A stretch of DNA of 34,319 nt from contig NZ_JAEK01000052.1 in assembly GCF_000518865.1 (NCBI RefSeq), positions 1 through 34,319 on the forward strand, given 5' to 3'. Source of the DNA: Bacillus sp. J37 (GTDB lineage: Bacteria > Bacillota > Bacilli > Bacillales > Bacillaceae). Of the stretch, positions 17,023 to 27,492 are shown piece after piece; positions within the stretch are counted from its first letter, which is position 1, and each line of letters opens with the position of its first letter. The notes beneath the pieces are model-generated. The model did not search any database, was not told the DNA's origin, and saw nothing but the letters and a program-made list of their open reading frames with translations. A program made the position numbers and the translations under genes.

Positions 17023-17205
17023 TTACTTATTCTGTTGTTTCGAAAGCTGTGCTTCAGCTAATTCAATCGCACGCTTAACCATATTCCCAGCATCACGCGA
17101 GCGGATTGCTCCCCAGCCTTCTTCCTTCACGATATCGTAAAACCCTAAGTCTTTTGCTAATTCATATTTAAAGCTTTCAGACATTATTCCACGACGTCTC
17201 GCCAT
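17023..17205 (-). CDS. sspF: Alpha/beta-type small acid-soluble spore protein SspF
   Basis: SspF is a DNA-binding spore protein of the alpha/beta SASP family made in the forespore. The 60-residue product has [20 protein letters not shown] and the conserved helix-turn region with [15 protein letters not shown] near the C terminus. The ATG at 17205 gives the family N terminus; the ribosome-binding site is distant (GAAGGGAAG about 12 bases away), and in-frame GTG and TTG codons just upstream are possible alternatives. A sigma-G-type promoter is 68 bases upstream and a terminator follows, so it is monocistronic. Confidence 0.94.
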   Translation of the reverse strand: MARRRGIMSESFKYELAKDLGFYDIVKEEGWGAIRSRDAGNMVKRAIELAEAQLSKQQNK

Positions 17206-17272
17206 CTGCAAACACACTTCCCTTCAGAGGATAAGCTAAAGTTTCCAAATAGAAAAAGTACTGCGGCTTTTA

Positions 17273-17303
17273 TAGTATTTGAATATAAACAACTAGATAT
17301 GTA
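17273..17303 (-). promoter_or_regulatory. Sigma-G-type promoter of sspF
   Basis: TACATA, 18 bases, AATACTA: one mismatch in each half to the sigma-G pattern TGCATA / CATACTA, at allowed spacing. Expected for a SASP gene. Confidence 0.65.
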
Positions 17304-17323
17304 TGATATGAATTTTAAGGGAT

Positions 17324-17428
17324 AAAAGCCGCAAGGCCTTGATCAGCCTAGGGCAAATAAGACGCAAATGAATAGAAGACGTTCTTTGTCTCAATTTATT
17401 TGTGGCTAGACCCTGGAGCTAGATGTCG
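17324..17428 (-). repeat. Family A palindromic intergenic repeat, full-length divergent copy (A4)
   Basis: Shares the ends (GCCGCAAGGCCTTGATCAG and CTGGAGCTAGA) and the central AATAGAAGACGTTCTTTG block with copy A1, with changes spread through both arms. It lies between the veg terminator and the sspF promoter. Confidence 0.8.
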
Positions 17429-17468
17429 CGCACCCATCCGCAGTTTATATAATCTTACAGTTACCTGC

Positions 17469-17503
17469 AAAAAAAAAACAGTAAACATATGCTGTCTACT
17501 GTC
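17469..17503 (-). terminator. Intrinsic terminator overlapping the veg stop codon
   Basis: ACAGTAGACA / TGTTTACTGT stem, 5-base loop and ten T residues. The first arm includes the veg stop codon (TAG at 17496-17498). Confidence 0.9.
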
Positions 17504-17765
17504 CGCTAACTGCAAAAGAACCTGTTGTATCTTCAAAAAATGTAAGTTGTACTGTTTCAGTCAAAACATCGGCATAGCTGTAAGATACACGTTCAAACGA
17601 ATTTTCATCTTGATCAAGCTCAATAACAAAGACAGATGGATAGGTTTCTGCTAGTACACCACAGCGTTCTATCGTTTTTCTACGACCACCATTAGCTTTA
17701 AGAGTTAGTCGTCTGCCAAGATTACCATCCAAGGATTTTTTAATATCCGTTAGAGTTTTTCCCAT
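17496..17765 (-). CDS. veg: Veg protein
   Basis: Veg is a small, highly expressed protein of Gram-positive bacteria; in B. subtilis it is linked to biofilm gene control and spore outgrowth, with no defined activity. The 89-residue product contains the near-invariant block [20 protein letters not shown] and [20 protein letters not shown]. The ATG at 17765 follows GAGGTGG. Two strong sigma-A promoters are stacked directly upstream and a terminator overlaps its stop codon, so it is a stand-alone, probably very abundant transcript. Confidence 0.96.
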   Translation of the reverse strand: MGKTLTDIKKSLDGNLGRRLTLKANGGRRKTIERCGVLAETYPSVFVIELDQDENSFERVSYSYADVLTETVQLTFFEDTTGSFAVSGQ

Positions 17766-17786
17766 TGCATCCACCTCACTAAGATT

Positions 17787-17815
17787 ATTATACAACCTTT
17801 CGCCTATGTAGTCAA
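17787..17815 (-). promoter_or_regulatory. Sigma-A promoter of veg, proximal
   Basis: TTGACT, 17 bases, TATAAT: 11 of 12 consensus positions at ideal spacing. Predicted start only about 15 bases before the ribosome-binding site. Confidence 0.88.
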
Positions 17816-17826
17816 ATAAAATTTAA

Positions 17827-17856
17827 ATTATAACAGTATCTTTTCACTACTGTCAA
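17827..17856 (-). promoter_or_regulatory. Sigma-A promoter of veg, distal
   Basis: TTGACA, 18 bases, TATAAT: both hexamers are perfect. It lies 40 bases upstream of the proximal promoter in tandem. Confidence 0.85.
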
Positions 17857-18138
17857 TAAAATATTTTCAACAAAATTTTCATTTGTCACCTATAGTTTGA
17901 ACAAACACCCTAACTTTTATGTAAAGAAAATGAATGTTTTTTCATCTTATTGATATGAATGTTCATTTTTTTCATACAATGCATAGGTTTAGAGAGGAAA
18001 AAACGAACTAAATTTGTTAAAATGATGAATATTTTTCATCTATGTGTTGAAGGGATTTAGCCAATCTGTTTTGAGATTTAGTCGAAAATAGAAGATAAAT
18101 TCCCCCTCTTTCCTTTCACCCAATGTAAGACTGATCAA

Positions 18139-18176
18139 CAAAAAATAGCCACTTACATATTGAAAACGTAAGCGGC
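18139..18176 (-). terminator. Intrinsic terminator after yabG
   Basis: GCCGCTTAC / GTAAGTGGC, nine paired bases including one G-U, 11-base loop, then TATTTTTT on the minus strand. Confidence 0.92.
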
Positions 18177-18182
18177 CAGGAA

Positions 18183-19064
18183 TCATGGACTTGTCGGTTT
18201 TCTGTAAGGCATACCGGTTCTTAGTACTCCTCGTGTTTCGACACCGCCTAGCCCCTTTTCCCGAGTGAGAGTGTTCCTTAAAACATCCCATACATTAATC
18301 CTTTCAACAAAAGGTGTAAAGCTGATCTTTGCAACGATATAAACCGGATCTAGTGCATGAATATTAACTCTAGATGGGGAACTTGCAAAATTAGCACCTG
18401 CACGTATAAGTGATTCAAAATGTGACTGACATGCCCCCGCAAAGATGACAAGCTGATCAAGGTGTGGAACTTTATTACGCGCCTGCCGAACCGTTTGAAC
18501 GAAGTGCTTGGAATGCCTATAAGCATTAATATCATCTATACTACCTTTATGCTTTGAATAAGCATCATGTCCTGTAACAACTAATATATCTGGTCGGTAT
18601 TTAGTTAGGAGGTCTGTAATTTTTTCAGGCATTTCCTTTTCATTAACATGAACACCATTTACAGGCACTCCAATTTTTTCATACAAGGAGAGGCATTTTT
18701 GTAAATATAGTGGATCTCCATCAACATGAAGCACCCTCCCCGGGATATGGAAAAACTCCTCATTATGACTGTAGCTGGAAGTAGCGTAATATTCTTGTTT
18801 TTCTCTTAGCAACTGATAGTCCTGCCGAAATAAATAATAAGACTGATCAATTCGCTCTTTTTCCCTTTGTTTCCTTGTATTTTTTTCAGCCTCATCAACA
18901 ATAACTAAATCATCGCACCCTGCATCTGCAATTAGTCTTACTTCATCTCCATATAAAATTGCCACCTGCTCACCTGTAGCAGTTGTTTTTACGTCTATAA
19001 CACGAAACAATAAGTCTAGATTATATGATTTTCTCGCAACAACATCTCCAATTTTCACTTGCAT
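18183..19064 (-). CDS. yabG: Sporulation-specific protease YabG
   Basis: YabG is a mother-cell protease that trims spore coat proteins before they are crosslinked. The 293-residue product shows VVTGHDAYSKH and FAGACQSHFESL, which hold the His and Cys that form the proposed cysteine-protease pair in this family (known from the clostridial protein), and an N-terminal SH3-like stretch VKIGDVVARKSYN. The ATG at 19064 follows GGAGTGG/AGAGG. A sigma-K-type promoter lies about 110 bases upstream, and strong terminators bound the gene on both sides. Confidence 0.95.
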   Translation of the reverse strand: MQVKIGDVVARKSYNLDLLFRVIDVKTTATGEQVAILYGDEVRLIADAGCDDLVIVDEAEKNTRKQREKERIDQSYYLFRQDYQLLREKQEYYATSSYSHNEEFFHIPGRVLHVDGDPLYLQKCLSLYEKIGVPVNGVHVNEKEMPEKITDLLTKYRPDILVVTGHDAYSKHKGSIDDINAYRHSKHFVQTVRQARNKVPHLDQLVIFAGACQSHFESLIRAGANFASSPSRVNIHALDPVYIVAKISFTPFVERINVWDVLRNTLTREKGLGGVETRGVLRTGMPYRKPTSP

Positions 19065-19171
19065 CCTCTACCACTCCAATGAATGATTCACCTGTTGTCT
19101 TAACAAGTTAGCTCACAACGTCAGGCCCTTCTCCTTTAAGCTGGGATCAAGAATTAAAAATGATCCTTTTC

Positions 19172-19199
19172 TAGCCTATGTAGGTTTTTAAAATTGGTG
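19172..19199 (-). promoter_or_regulatory. Sigma-K-type promoter of yabG
   Basis: CATAGGCTA is an exact match to the sigma-K -10 pattern CATANNNTA, with CACC 15 bases upstream as a -35. The B. subtilis yabG gene is sigma-K dependent. Confidence 0.65.
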
Positions 19200-19217
19200 A
19201 TATGCTGAAAAAAGATT

Positions 19218-19300
19218 AGAAAAACTAAGGCTTTCGCCAAGTCCTAATGGCGAAAGCCTTAGTTTTTCTTATACGATCATCCATAAAACTTATATACTTT
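19218..19300. repeat. Family B hairpin repeat with a perfect 22-bp stem (B2)
   Basis: Arms 19218-19239 and 19248-19269 are exact inverse complements around an 8-base loop (AGTCCTAA), flanked by A and T runs on both sides, so it could terminate transcription in either direction. About 30 further bases on the right also match copy B1. It lies between the yabG promoter and the rsmA terminator, where only one terminator is needed. Confidence 0.9.
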
Positions 19301-19313
19301 CTAATAGTAAAAC

Positions 19314-19357
19314 AAAAACCAGGGTTGTTCCTTTTGCGGGACACCCCTGGTTTTTTT
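19314..19357 (-). terminator. Intrinsic terminator after rsmA
   Basis: AAACCAGGG / CCCTGGTTT stem with further pairing inside (GTGTCC with GGAACA), followed by a T run, starting one base after the rsmA stop codon. Confidence 0.92.
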
Positions 19358-19358
19358 A

Positions 19359-20797
<1,439 letters not shown>

Positions 20798-20942
20798 TAT
20801 TTCCTCCAAAAAAGTTGAAACTTTTCCCTATGTAATTACGTCTTATGTAATGAAGAGATATAAACAGTATACATTCCTTTTAAAAAGAACAAAAGTGTGG
20901 GTTGGAACAGCCTTGACCTTATAATAAATTATTTCAATGAAA

Positions 20943-20973
20943 AAATAAAAAACAGAGGAAATTAATCCTCTGT
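20943..20973 (-). terminator. Intrinsic terminator after yabE
   Basis: ACAGAGGA / TCCTCTGT stem with a TTAATT loop, then a run of T residues, six bases after the yabE stop. Confidence 0.9.
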
Positions 20974-20978
20974 CAAAT

Positions 20979-22172
20979 CTATTCTAAAATTTTTATTTTT
21001 ACTCTTTTCGAACCCCATCGATAGGCAGCTGATTTTGATGATAGAAACACATCGATTTTGTTCCCTTTTATAGCAGAACCAGTATCAGCAGCAACTGCAT
21101 ATCCATAGCCCTCGACATATACTTTGGTACCCAAAGGAATAACATTAGGGTCAACAGCAATAACCTTTGCATTCGGATTTGCTTTTAAATTCACTCCTGT
21201 TGCAGTGGTTCCGGAACAACCATTGCAATTTGCAGTATAAGCCGTTGAATTCACATAAAACTCTTTTGAAACAGAATCATTTCCTCGAGAAGCAACAGTT
21301 GTACTCGTTTGGACAACCTTTGTCCCTAAAGCAACTACACGATCCTCACTTTTTTGAACTGTTTCAGTTTTCAATAGTTTTCTCGTTACTTCCTGGCCGT
21401 TTTCAATTGTTACTTCATAATGTTTTTCTTGCTTACCTTCTTTTCCTGAGTTGATAACTTTTTGTACGCCCTTCTCAATGTTGTCATCCTTCTTTTCCAC
21501 AACATTAAAGGCGATCGGTTCTTCCACTACATCGGTGACTTTTTCTATTCTGGTTACTGTAACATTACTCTTTTCAGTTAATTCATCTGTTAGAGCGGGT
21601 TCAACTTTATCCAATTCATTTAATTGAACATCTTGATTCTTTAAAAAGTCAGCGACAGTAGTCGAAGTAGTCCAAACATGTTGCTTTTCCTCTTCGCCAA
21701 CATTTAGTGTAATTTGAAATGCTTTATCAATTGTTAGTGACAAATCGTTCTTAATTACTGTATCTAAAGCTGGTTCTATTCGATCATGCTCAGTGACATC
21801 AATATCCTCTTGTTGTATCAGTTCTTTAACTGTATCCGCTGTTGTCCAAATTGTCCTTCGTTCATCACCCATTGCAACTTTAATTGGTTTTGCTGCTTTA
21901 TAGGTGATTTTCATATCATCTTTAATTTTATTTTTAGTATCATGTGATAGTTCATCTTCTTGTCTTATATCTATTTCATATTCTTCAAGTAAATCGTTGA
22001 CAGTGTTTGCATGTGTACGTACTATTTCTTCTTTACCGTTGATGGTCAATGAGACAGAGTCCTTCGTTAACTCATATGTACCGTATGCAGACCCAGATCC
22101 TAAAACTATTAAACTAGTAGCAGAAAGGACAAATTTGTTCTTTATTACTTTTTCGGAAAACAGCTTTTTCAA
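20979..22172 (-). CDS. yabE: YabE, G5/3D-domain cell-wall protein (Rpf-like)
   Basis: YabE is an exported wall-associated protein related to resuscitation-promoting/stationary-phase survival factors and probably degrades peptidoglycan. The 397-residue product has a signal-anchor-like N terminus (hydrophobic at about 14-32), three DUF348 repeats (about 40-85, 97-140, 152-195), a G5 domain (about 205-285) and a C-terminal 3D domain with VNSTAYTAN, VIAVDPNVIPLGT, AADTGSAIKG and KIDVF, which contain its catalytic Asp residues. The TTG at 22172 is poorly placed, 23 bases from the strong GGAGG; an ATT at 22187, in frame and 8 bases from it, is a better-placed candidate. In B. subtilis, yabE is also controlled by an antisense RNA; I did not recognise its promoter here. 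Confidence 0.93.
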   Translation of the reverse strand: MKKLFSEKVIKNKFVLSATSLIVLGSGSAYGTYELTKDSVSLTINGKEEIVRTHANTVNDLLEEYEIDIRQEDELSHDTKNKIKDDMKITYKAAKPIKVAMGDERRTIWTTADTVKELIQQEDIDVTEHDRIEPALDTVIKNDLSLTIDKAFQITLNVGEEEKQHVWTTSTTVADFLKNQDVQLNELDKVEPALTDELTEKSNVTVTRIEKVTDVVEEPIAFNVVEKKDDNIEKGVQKVINSGKEGKQEKHYEVTIENGQEVTRKLLKTETVQKSEDRVVALGTKVVQTSTTVASRGNDSVSKEFYVNSTAYTANCNGCSGTTATGVNLKANPNAKVIAVDPNVIPLGTKVYVEGYGYAVAADTGSAIKGNKIDVFLSSKSAAYRWGSKRVKIKILE

Positions 22173-22213
22173 ATTTTCACTAAAAATGAAAACCGCCTCC
22201 TTCTTCCTCGTGG

Positions 22214-22242
22214 ATTATATAGAGTATCTTTCGTCTTGTCAA
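22214..22242 (-). promoter_or_regulatory. Perfect-consensus sigma-A promoter of yabE
   Basis: TTGACA, 17 bases, TATAAT, all 12 positions matching. The predicted transcript begins about 20 bases before the end of an AAGGAGG ribosome-binding site, leaving a very short leader. Confidence 0.9.
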
Positions 22243-22393
22243 CCCTTTGGGCGTTGTCTCATTTTTCCAACGTACTCATAATTATGCTTAATAAGTCAGG
22301 AAAAGTGAAGTAAGAGTTATCGACAAAGATATACTATGAGGAAGTTTAGACATGTAGAACTGAATGATTTTCTCAAAAAGTGGACAAGCTCCT

Positions 22394-22427
22394 GCATAAC
22401 TCGACAACTTTCGTTATCGAGTTATGC
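22394..22427 (-). repeat. Perfect 11-bp inverted repeat over the tatD stop codon
   Basis: GCATAACTCGA (22417-22427 on the minus strand) and its complement at 22394-22404 surround a 12-base loop. The first arm encodes the last codons of tatD. No T run follows, so a simple intrinsic terminator is unlikely; it may protect the 3' end or act with a distant T tract. Confidence 0.7.
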
Positions 22428-23184
22428 CGAATATTTTCATGGCATTGTCGGATGTTTTTTGGGCAATTTCCTCAAAATCCATCTCTCTTAGCTCAGCAAT
22501 TTGTTCTGCTACATACTTTACATAACTTGGCTCATTACGCTTTCCTCTAAATGGGTGTGGTGTTAAATAAGGACAATCTGTTTCAATCAGTAACCGCTCG
22601 ATTGGAATTTCTTTAGCAACTTCCTTAGGTTTTTTTGCATTTTTAAAGGTTACAGGACCACCAAATGAAATATAGAAGTTCATGTCCATACACTGCTTTG
22701 CTATCTCTAAACTTCCGGTGAAACAATGCATAATGCCTCCTACTTCACTAGCTCCTTCCTCTCGCAAAATTTCCACCACATCTTCTGTTGCATCACGATT
22801 ATGAATGATGATTGGAAGCTTTACCTCTTTAGCTAATTGAATTTGTTTACGAAATACTTCTTTTTGTATTTCTTTCGGTGACTTATCCCAGTAATAATCT
22901 AGTCCCATCTCACCTATAGCAACTACTTTTGGATGTGAAGCCAAATCCTTAATCCACAGTAAATCCTCATCTGTCATATCTACTGCATCAACGGGATGCC
23001 ATCCTATTGCTGCATATATCATGTCATATTTTTCTGTGAGTTCCATTGCTCTTGTAATCGTTTCTTTATCAAATCCTACCACAACAATATGTGTAACTTT
23101 CTCCAATTGTGCCCTTTCGATGACTTCTTCCAAGTCCTCATCATATTGAATAGCATTTAAATGAGCATGTGTATCAAATAGCAT
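22414..23184 (-). CDS. tatD: TatD family metal-dependent DNase
   Basis: TatD-family enzymes are TIM-barrel metal hydrolases with 3'-5' exonuclease or deoxyribonuclease activity in studied members; the B. subtilis name is YabD. The 256-residue product begins LFDTHAHLNAI with the first two metal-binding His residues, has GEMGLDYYW with the bridging Glu, IIHNRDA, MHCFTGSLEIA and LIETDCPYLTPHPFRGKRN with the catalytic Asp and final ligands. GGAAGGG precedes the ATG. It follows the metS terminator and a parS site, so it has its own start signals, which I could not pin down. Confidence 0.94.
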   Translation of the reverse strand: MLFDTHAHLNAIQYDEDLEEVIERAQLEKVTHIVVVGFDKETITRAMELTEKYDMIYAAIGWHPVDAVDMTDEDLLWIKDLASHPKVVAIGEMGLDYYWDKSPKEIQKEVFRKQIQLAKEVKLPIIIHNRDATEDVVEILREEGASEVGGIMHCFTGSLEIAKQCMDMNFYISFGGPVTFKNAKKPKEVAKEIPIERLLIETDCPYLTPHPFRGKRNEPSYVKYVAEQIAELREMDFEEIAQKTSDNAMKIFGITR

Positions 23185-23240
23185 TTTTCTACTTCCCTTC
23201 CTCAGCTTGTTTCGACAAATCTGTATTATGTTTTACAAAA

Positions 23241-23256
23241 TGTTACACGTGAAACA
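23241..23256. other. parS centromere site (ParB/Spo0J binding)
   Basis: TGTTACACGTGAAACA matches the 16-base Firmicute parS consensus TGTTNCACGTGAAACA at every fixed position. ParB (Spo0J) loads here, spreads, and recruits SMC condensin for origin segregation. The position fits: this is origin-proximal DNA, between metS and tatD, outside any coding sequence. I saw no second site of equal quality in the window. Confidence 0.88.
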
Positions 23257-23345
23257 TTTGTTTTTCAGAGCTTTCATCAACTTATTTCAAATACACTTAA
23301 CTGTTCTAATATCCACATGTAATAAAAGTTCCAAACTTCTAATAA

Positions 23346-23382
23346 TAAAAGTGAGCGTCTCATTAAATATAAGACGCTCAAA
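23346..23382 (-). terminator. Intrinsic terminator after metS
   Basis: TGAGCGTCT / AGACGCTCA perfect 9-bp stem, 11-base loop, then CTTTTATT on the minus strand. Confidence 0.88.
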
Positions 23383-23389
23383 AAGGTAG

Positions 23390-25594
<2,205 letters not shown>

Positions 25595-25600
25595 CTCTTA

Positions 25601-25628
25601 ATGATACCATCTTAGCCTCTAATATCAA
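25601..25628 (-). promoter_or_regulatory. Candidate sigma-A promoter of metS
   Basis: TTGATA, 16 bases, TATCAT: 5/6 in the -35 and 4/6 in the -10, one base short of ideal spacing. Confidence 0.5.
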
Positions 25629-25661
25629 GAATATATACCTAAAGTTTTAACATTTCTCTTA

Positions 25662-25712
25662 TTCGACAAGATCATATAGGTTTTTGTCGAATTTTCCAAT
25701 CTAGATGTCGAA
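25662..25712. promoter_or_regulatory. Second cluster of Spo0A-box-like sites
   Basis: TTCGACAA (25662-25669, inverse of the Spo0A box), TTGTCGAA (25684-25691, exact) and ATGTCGAA (25705-25712, 7/8) occur within 51 bases, just behind the metS promoter and about 170 bases upstream of the abrB promoter. An isolated exact box is expected by chance about once per window, but three within 51 bases is not. Confidence 0.55.
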
Positions 25713-25877
25713 CGAACACCGCTAATAATTAATAAAAACAATAATATATCCCATATATTCATTTTCCATTTTTAGGTTTATTATACATAATTTGTGGGTA
25801 AATAATGAGTAAAACCCACTTATACTAGGGTTTCTATATGGCACCTATTTTTTTACATGGAAATATAATAAAAATGA

Positions 25878-25906
25878 TTGACGTTTATTGGAAACACTGA
25901 TATGCT
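25878..25906 (+). promoter_or_regulatory. Sigma-A promoter of abrB
   Basis: TTGACG, 17 bases, TATGCT. Predicted transcription starts near 25913, placing the tandem Spo0A boxes just downstream, as at the B. subtilis abrB promoter. Confidence 0.6.
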
Positions 25907-25924
25907 TAAAAAGCAAATCAGTTT

Positions 25925-25942
25925 TTGTCGAATATTGACGAA
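25925..25942 (+). promoter_or_regulatory. Tandem Spo0A boxes of abrB
   Basis: TTGTCGAA and TTGACGAA, spaced 10 bases apart start to start (one helical turn), match the Spo0A box. Phosphorylated Spo0A represses abrB through such tandem sites in B. subtilis, lifting AbrB repression of targets such as spoVG. Confidence 0.85.
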
Positions 25943-25994
25943 GTATAGTAAAAAAACATAAATATATATAAAGGTGAGAGGAGATTACCAAATT

Positions 25995-26276
25995 ATGAAA
26001 TCTACTGGAATTGTACGTAAAGTTGATGAATTAGGCCGTGTAGTTATTCCTATTGAATTACGCCGTACTTTAGGTATTGCTGAAAAGGATGCATTGGAAA
26101 TTTACGTTGATGATGATAAAATTATCCTAAAAAAATACAAGCCAAATATGACTTGCCAAATCACTGGAGAAGTTTCTGATGATAACTTGGCATTAGCAAA
26201 TGGTAAATTAGTTTTAAGCCGTGAAGGTGCTGAGCAAATCTTATCTGAAATTCAAAATCAATTAGTAAATAAGTAA
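25995..26276 (+). CDS. abrB: Transition-state regulator AbrB
   Basis: AbrB is a global DNA-binding repressor of stationary-phase and sporulation genes during exponential growth. The 93-residue protein has the swapped-hairpin N-terminal domain STGIVRKVDELGRVVIPIEL with LEIYVDDDKIILKKY, then the single Cys in MTCQITGEVSDDNLALANG and the C-terminal tetramerisation region. It is the only plus-strand gene in the window. I start at the ATG at 25995 (MKSTGIVRK); the leader carries its promoter and tandem Spo0A boxes. It converges on rsmI, with a shared two-way terminator. spoVG is a well-known target within this same window. Confidence 0.97.
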   Translation: MKSTGIVRKVDELGRVVIPIELRRTLGIAEKDALEIYVDDDKIILKKYKPNMTCQITGEVSDDNLALANGKLVLSREGAEQILSEIQNQLVNK

Positions 26277-26277
26277 T

Positions 26278-26311
26278 ATAAAAAAGGGATCAAATCTGAT
26301 CCCTTTTTTAT
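26278..26311. terminator. Bidirectional terminator between abrB and rsmI
   Basis: AAAAAAGGGATCA / TGATCCCTTTTTT is a perfect palindrome with an AATC loop, flanked by A and T runs, and serves both convergent genes. Confidence 0.94.
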
Positions 26312-26312
26312 A

Positions 26313-27191
26313 TTATTCTATATGATATGCCTGATAAACGTCTCTTTTTTGAATACTTCGTTCAAGTGCTACTTTTTTAATAGCCTCTTTTGAATTTAAT
26401 CCTTCGTTTATGTAGTGCTCAACATGTTCTTTTGCAGATAGTGCATTCCACCAACTATCTTTCTCATCAATAATTTCTTCTTTTGAACCTTCAACAATGA
26501 TACAAAATTCTCCACGTATCTCATTGTTTTCAGACCAAGATATGACCTCTTCAATATGACCTCTTATGAATTCTTCGAACTTCTTCGTTAATTCCCGTGA
26601 TAAACAAATCGTTCTATTTCCTAAACACTCAAGCATTACATGTAATGTCTCTTTTAGCCGATGTGGTGACTCATATAAAATAAATGTTTCGTTACGATTA
26701 CTTAATGAAGTTAATTGGTTTTTTTTCTCTTTCTTTTGGCGATCTAAAAATCCAAAAAAGTAAAAAGGTTGTGGTGTAATTCCGGAAGCAATGAGTGCTG
26801 TTAATGCTGCATTAGCACCTGGTAGTGGGATTACCTTTGCACCTGATTCTAAAACTTGTTGTACTAGTTCACTACCGGGATCAGAAATTGTCGGCATACC
26901 TGCGTCACTAATTAATGCAACACTTTTATTTTCCTGTAAATACTCAATGATTTTATTTCCACTGCTTTCTTTATTATGTTCATGATAGCTAAAAATAGGA
27001 GTATCAATTTCAAAGTGGTTACATAATTTCTTTGATTGACGTGTATCCTCTGCGGCGATAAGATCTACTTCCTTTAACACCTTAATAGCCCGAAAGGTCA
27101 TATCTTCCAAGTTACCGATTGGTGTTGGCACTAAAAATAAATCTCCCAATTTCTTTTCATCCTGAATAAAGCTTTTTTGGGTATGTAGCAT
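26313..27191 (-). CDS. rsmI: 16S rRNA C1402 ribose 2'-O-methyltransferase
   Basis: RsmI (YabC) methylates the 2'-OH of C1402 in the decoding centre of 16S rRNA. The 292-residue protein is of the tetrapyrrole-methylase fold: LFLVPTPIGNLEDMTFRAI, AEDTRQSKKL, ALISDAGMPTISDPGSELV and ETFILYESPHRLKETL are the family blocks in order. It begins 7 bases after yazA ends and shares its ribosome-binding region, and is the last gene of the unit read from trmN6. Confidence 0.96.
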   Translation of the reverse strand: MLHTQKSFIQDEKKLGDLFLVPTPIGNLEDMTFRAIKVLKEVDLIAAEDTRQSKKLCNHFEIDTPIFSYHEHNKESSGNKIIEYLQENKSVALISDAGMPTISDPGSELVQQVLESGAKVIPLPGANAALTALIASGITPQPFYFFGFLDRQKKEKKNQLTSLSNRNETFILYESPHRLKETLHVMLECLGNRTICLSRELTKKFEEFIRGHIEEVISWSENNEIRGEFCIIVEGSKEEIIDEKDSWWNALSAKEHVEHYINEGLNSKEAIKKVALERSIQKRDVYQAYHIE

Positions 27192-27198
27192 ATTCCCT

Positions 27199-27456
27199 TC
27201 ACCTTCCTTCTATATATGAGTGTTTCCTCTTCTTAGAAAACTTTTTGAATTTAATTTCCATTTTTAATGCTTCACTTTTCGATTCAAATTTTTCTGAGTA
27301 TAGGAGTTTCACTGGAGTTCTGCCTCTCGTATATTTTGCTCCTTTACCAGTGTTATGATTGTGTATACGTCTCTCAAGATTTACTGTATATCCTGCATAG
27401 TAACTTCCATCACTACATTCTAACACATAAAAATAGTGTGTTTCATTTTGTACCAT
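27199..27456 (-). CDS. yazA: GIY-YIG domain protein YazA
   Basis: YazA is a stand-alone GIY-YIG nuclease-fold protein of the UPF0213 family with no defined role. In the 85-residue product the fold is seen as [19 protein letters not shown], with the two key Tyr positions, then [21 protein letters not shown] and a C-terminal Lys-rich helix. It is a little shorter at the C terminus than B. subtilis YazA (about 99). It lies between trmN6 and rsmI with small gaps on both sides, and so is probably co-transcribed with two RNA methyltransferases. Confidence 0.93.
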   Translation of the reverse strand: MVQNETHYFYVLECSDGSYYAGYTVNLERRIHNHNTGKGAKYTRGRTPVKLLYSEKFESKSEALKMEIKFKKFSKKRKHSYIEGR

Positions 27457-27492
27457 TTATATGACCCCTACCCATAGTGTTGCCTTTTCTTT

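Larger units (their letters stand above)
17766..18182 (-). other. Intergenic region veg-yabG
   Basis: These 417 bases hold the tandem veg promoters (17787-17856), an AT-rich stretch with three ATGAA...TTCAT inverted repeats (17930-17945, 17955-17975, 18024-18040), and the yabG terminator (18139-18176). A minus-strand frame across 18040-18291 is an extension over the 3' end of yabG and its terminator and is not a gene. Confidence 0.65.

Noticed and set aside
18040-18291. Minus-strand open frame of 83 codons over the end of yabG
   Set aside because: It overlaps the yabG coding end in another frame and crosses a strong terminator; no ribosome-binding site and no recognisable product.
23211-23218. 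Exact Spo0A box upstream of tatD
   Set aside because: A single 8-base match is expected about once in a window this size (another lies inside glmU near 13567); there is no partner box.
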